A stretch of 6,980 nucleotides of DNA, taken from NCBI GenBank assembly GCA_910583965.1, contig CAJUAE010000143.1, positions 1-6,980 of the forward strand, written 5' to 3'. The first letter of the stretch is position 1; every line of letters begins with the position of its first letter. Made by a program: the position numbers and the translations under genes. The notes beneath the pieces were generated by a model. That model had not been told where the DNA came from. It saw nothing but the letters and a program-made list of their open reading frames with translations, and ran no database searches. The DNA comes from an uncultured Lachnospiraceae bacterium. GTDB lineage: Bacteria; Bacillota; Clostridia; Lachnospirales; Lachnospiraceae. This document shows, piece after piece, positions 5,840 through 6,980 of this stretch.

Positions 5840-6364
5840 TCATCCTTTCACATCTGTTTCCTTTAATATAAATCCTTTTGTTCCGCGTCTCAACAAACTT
5901 TCCGCCACATCTAGCCGCACTATAATGTTTCGCTTTTCCGGTCCTTTTAGAATAAAAATTGCTTTGTCCCCTATCTTTTGCTCGTCAAGTTCCACATAGT
6001 TTACGTCGTAATTCCAGTTTGTATAAGTACTTCTATCGGTCATACAATCCAGTTCTGCAAATTTGGGCACAAAATAATTTTGTGACTTCTTCTTCTCTCT
6101 GTCTAATAAAACAATCTCCTTAAATCGTATATTAGGTTCATAGAGCTGAAGACACTTTTTTACTTTTTCTGTTACCATTATCATTGGTTCTGTCATAAAA
6201 TCAATATAAGTTGGACTATCGCTAGTATGAATCAAAAAAATCTCGCGATCTGGAAATTTCTGTATAGATTTCATAGCATCTCCCGGTCCTAGCTTATAAA
6301 ACCAATTAACAGGATTTGGGATATCTGTATATCCTTTATCCTGCTCTATTATAAAGTATCTCAA
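5840..6364 (-). CDS. Imm11-like (DUF1629-type) family protein
   Basis: A protein of 174 residues if translation starts at the TTG at 6364. That TTG overlaps the upstream stop (TTGA) and follows AAGGAGG by about 4 nt. A longer reading from another TTG at 6394 would add ten residues inside the upstream gene and is less likely. The sequence carries what I remember as the Imm11/DUF1629 pattern: 'KVKKCLQLYEPNIRFKEIVLLD' at about residues 68-88 in outline, a 'P-x-F-x-E-LDC' stretch near 100-107, 'ELDEQKIGDKAIF' near 125-137, and the conserved ending 'VRLDVAESLLRR' at 149-160. No signal peptide or membrane segment is visible. The family is often called an immunity protein, but this copy sits upstream of the spike genes instead of downstream of the toxin. 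A structural or adaptor role is therefore equally possible. The family call is from memory, without a search. Confidence 0.75.
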   Translation of the reverse strand: MRYFIIEQDKGYTDIPNPVNWFYKLGPGDAMKSIQKFPDREIFLIHTSDSPTYIDFMTEPMIMVTEKVKKCLQLYEPNIRFKEIVLLDREKKKSQNYFVPKFAELDCMTDRSTYTNWNYDVNYVELDEQKIGDKAIFILKGPEKRNIIVRLDVAESLLRRGTKGFILKETDVKG

Positions 6365-6963
6365 TGCCCCTCCTTCTGCGCTGCCAAAGACCAAATTTGT
6401 ATTCCTTTATCCATATACCCACCAAACACAATCTGCATGTCCTTAGCTTTCTTCATCTCCTGAAAAGATGCAAGACTTGTTATATCTCCTACCACACGCA
6501 TCAAATATTGCCCTATGAACAAAATATAAATAGCGAAGTATCTTTCACGCACTTCCATTAACTGCGGATACCCGAAATGTAAAACCTGTTTCCTTGCTTC
6601 TTGCTCTATTGCTTCGATATCTTCCCGATAATACTTCATTATAAAATCTGGATTCCAAAGTACCATGGTTTCTATCTGATCCATATAAGACTGTTCCGAA
6701 AACGCATTAATCTGTATATCATATTGTTGTGTAAGTACCACCAATCTTAAATAAAAGAAATGTAAATATTGTATAGGTTGTTTCGCCTCTTCTCGCTGCT
6801 GGTTAATACACTTTTTAAAAAGATTATCCACACAAGATAATAACTCCCTTTTTATCATAATACTATCCAGTGCGATTGCCTGTTGGATTTTTTTAATATT
6901 CCTATCTAATCTAGGTACTATGAAGTCCTTCGCAAACTCATTGAGTTGTTCCTTGTTGTACAT
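6361..6963 (-). CDS. Helical protein of unknown function, first gene of the spike cassette (possible adaptor or chaperone)
   Basis: A complete 200-residue protein that I do not recognise by family. The ATG is preceded by GGAGG with a 6-nt gap, so the start is secure. The sequence looks almost wholly alpha-helical and cytosolic. It has long amphipathic stretches (about residues 5-60, 91-135 and 137-175), many Gln, Glu, Lys and aromatic residues, and no signal peptide or clear membrane helix. The most hydrophobic stretch is about residues 142-157. Its TGA stop overlaps the TTG start of the next gene, which implies translational coupling in one operon with the Imm11-like, DUF4280 and VgrG-like genes. 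By analogy with Gram-negative spike loci, where an adaptor or chaperone gene accompanies VgrG, PAAR and effector, it could be a loading factor for the hydrophobic cargo protein. That role is inference from position and composition only. Existence of the gene is near certain; function is open. Confidence 0.88.
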   Translation of the reverse strand: MYNKEQLNEFAKDFIVPRLDRNIKKIQQAIALDSIMIKRELLSCVDNLFKKCINQQREEAKQPIQYLHFFYLRLVVLTQQYDIQINAFSEQSYMDQIETMVLWNPDFIMKYYREDIEAIEQEARKQVLHFGYPQLMEVRERYFAIYILFIGQYLMRVVGDITSLASFQEMKKAKDMQIVFGGYMDKGIQIWSLAAQKEGH

Positions 6964-6980
6964 TCCTTTCCTCCACTATT

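Overview
The window looks like part of a low-GC Firmicute chromosome, most plausibly a gut clostridium of the Lachnospiraceae type. The basis is AT-rich DNA, strong GGAGG/AAAGG ribosome binding sites, frequent non-ATG starts, and a DUF4280/VgrG-like gene pairing that I associate with that group. The taxonomy is inference. Every supported gene lies on the minus strand, so the biological order runs from position 6980 down to 1.

The first part (about 6963 to 4079) reads as a spike cassette related to contractile injection systems. Its four genes are tightly coupled: a helical 200-residue protein of unknown role, an Imm11-like (DUF1629-type) protein, a DUF4280 PAAR-like spike-tip protein, and a VgrG/Pvc8-type baseplate hub with a gpD-like part and an OB-fold. 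Their junctions are a TTGA stop/start overlap, a 5-nt gap and a 16-nt gap. No sheath, tube or ATPase gene is in the window.

The second part (4059 to 3049) is the probable cargo. It is a 336-residue protein with a polar N-terminal domain, about 150 residues of Gly/Ala-rich hydrophobic sequence, an acidic-then-basic linker, and a 50-residue C-terminal tip resembling the short variable tips of polymorphic toxins.

The third part (2940 to 1) is an AT-richer array of small unrelated genes, interpreted as immunity genes and toxin remnants. It starts with two neighbouring DUF7336-like proteins. A 49-codon ORF that looks like the last strand of a nuclease toxin follows, with its probable partner directly downstream. 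Two more immunity-like genes come next, then a basic 30-codon ORF, and finally a gene cut by the window edge that overlaps it by 4 nt. A candidate promoter just after the toxin stop could let the immunity genes be transcribed independently.

Working model (inference): the upstream genes build and load a VgrG/PAAR-like spike, the hydrophobic protein is the delivered toxin, and the downstream array protects the producer from its own and sibling toxins. No RNA genes, insertion sequences, CRISPR arrays or convincing terminators were seen. No gene-free stretch exceeds about 120 bases.
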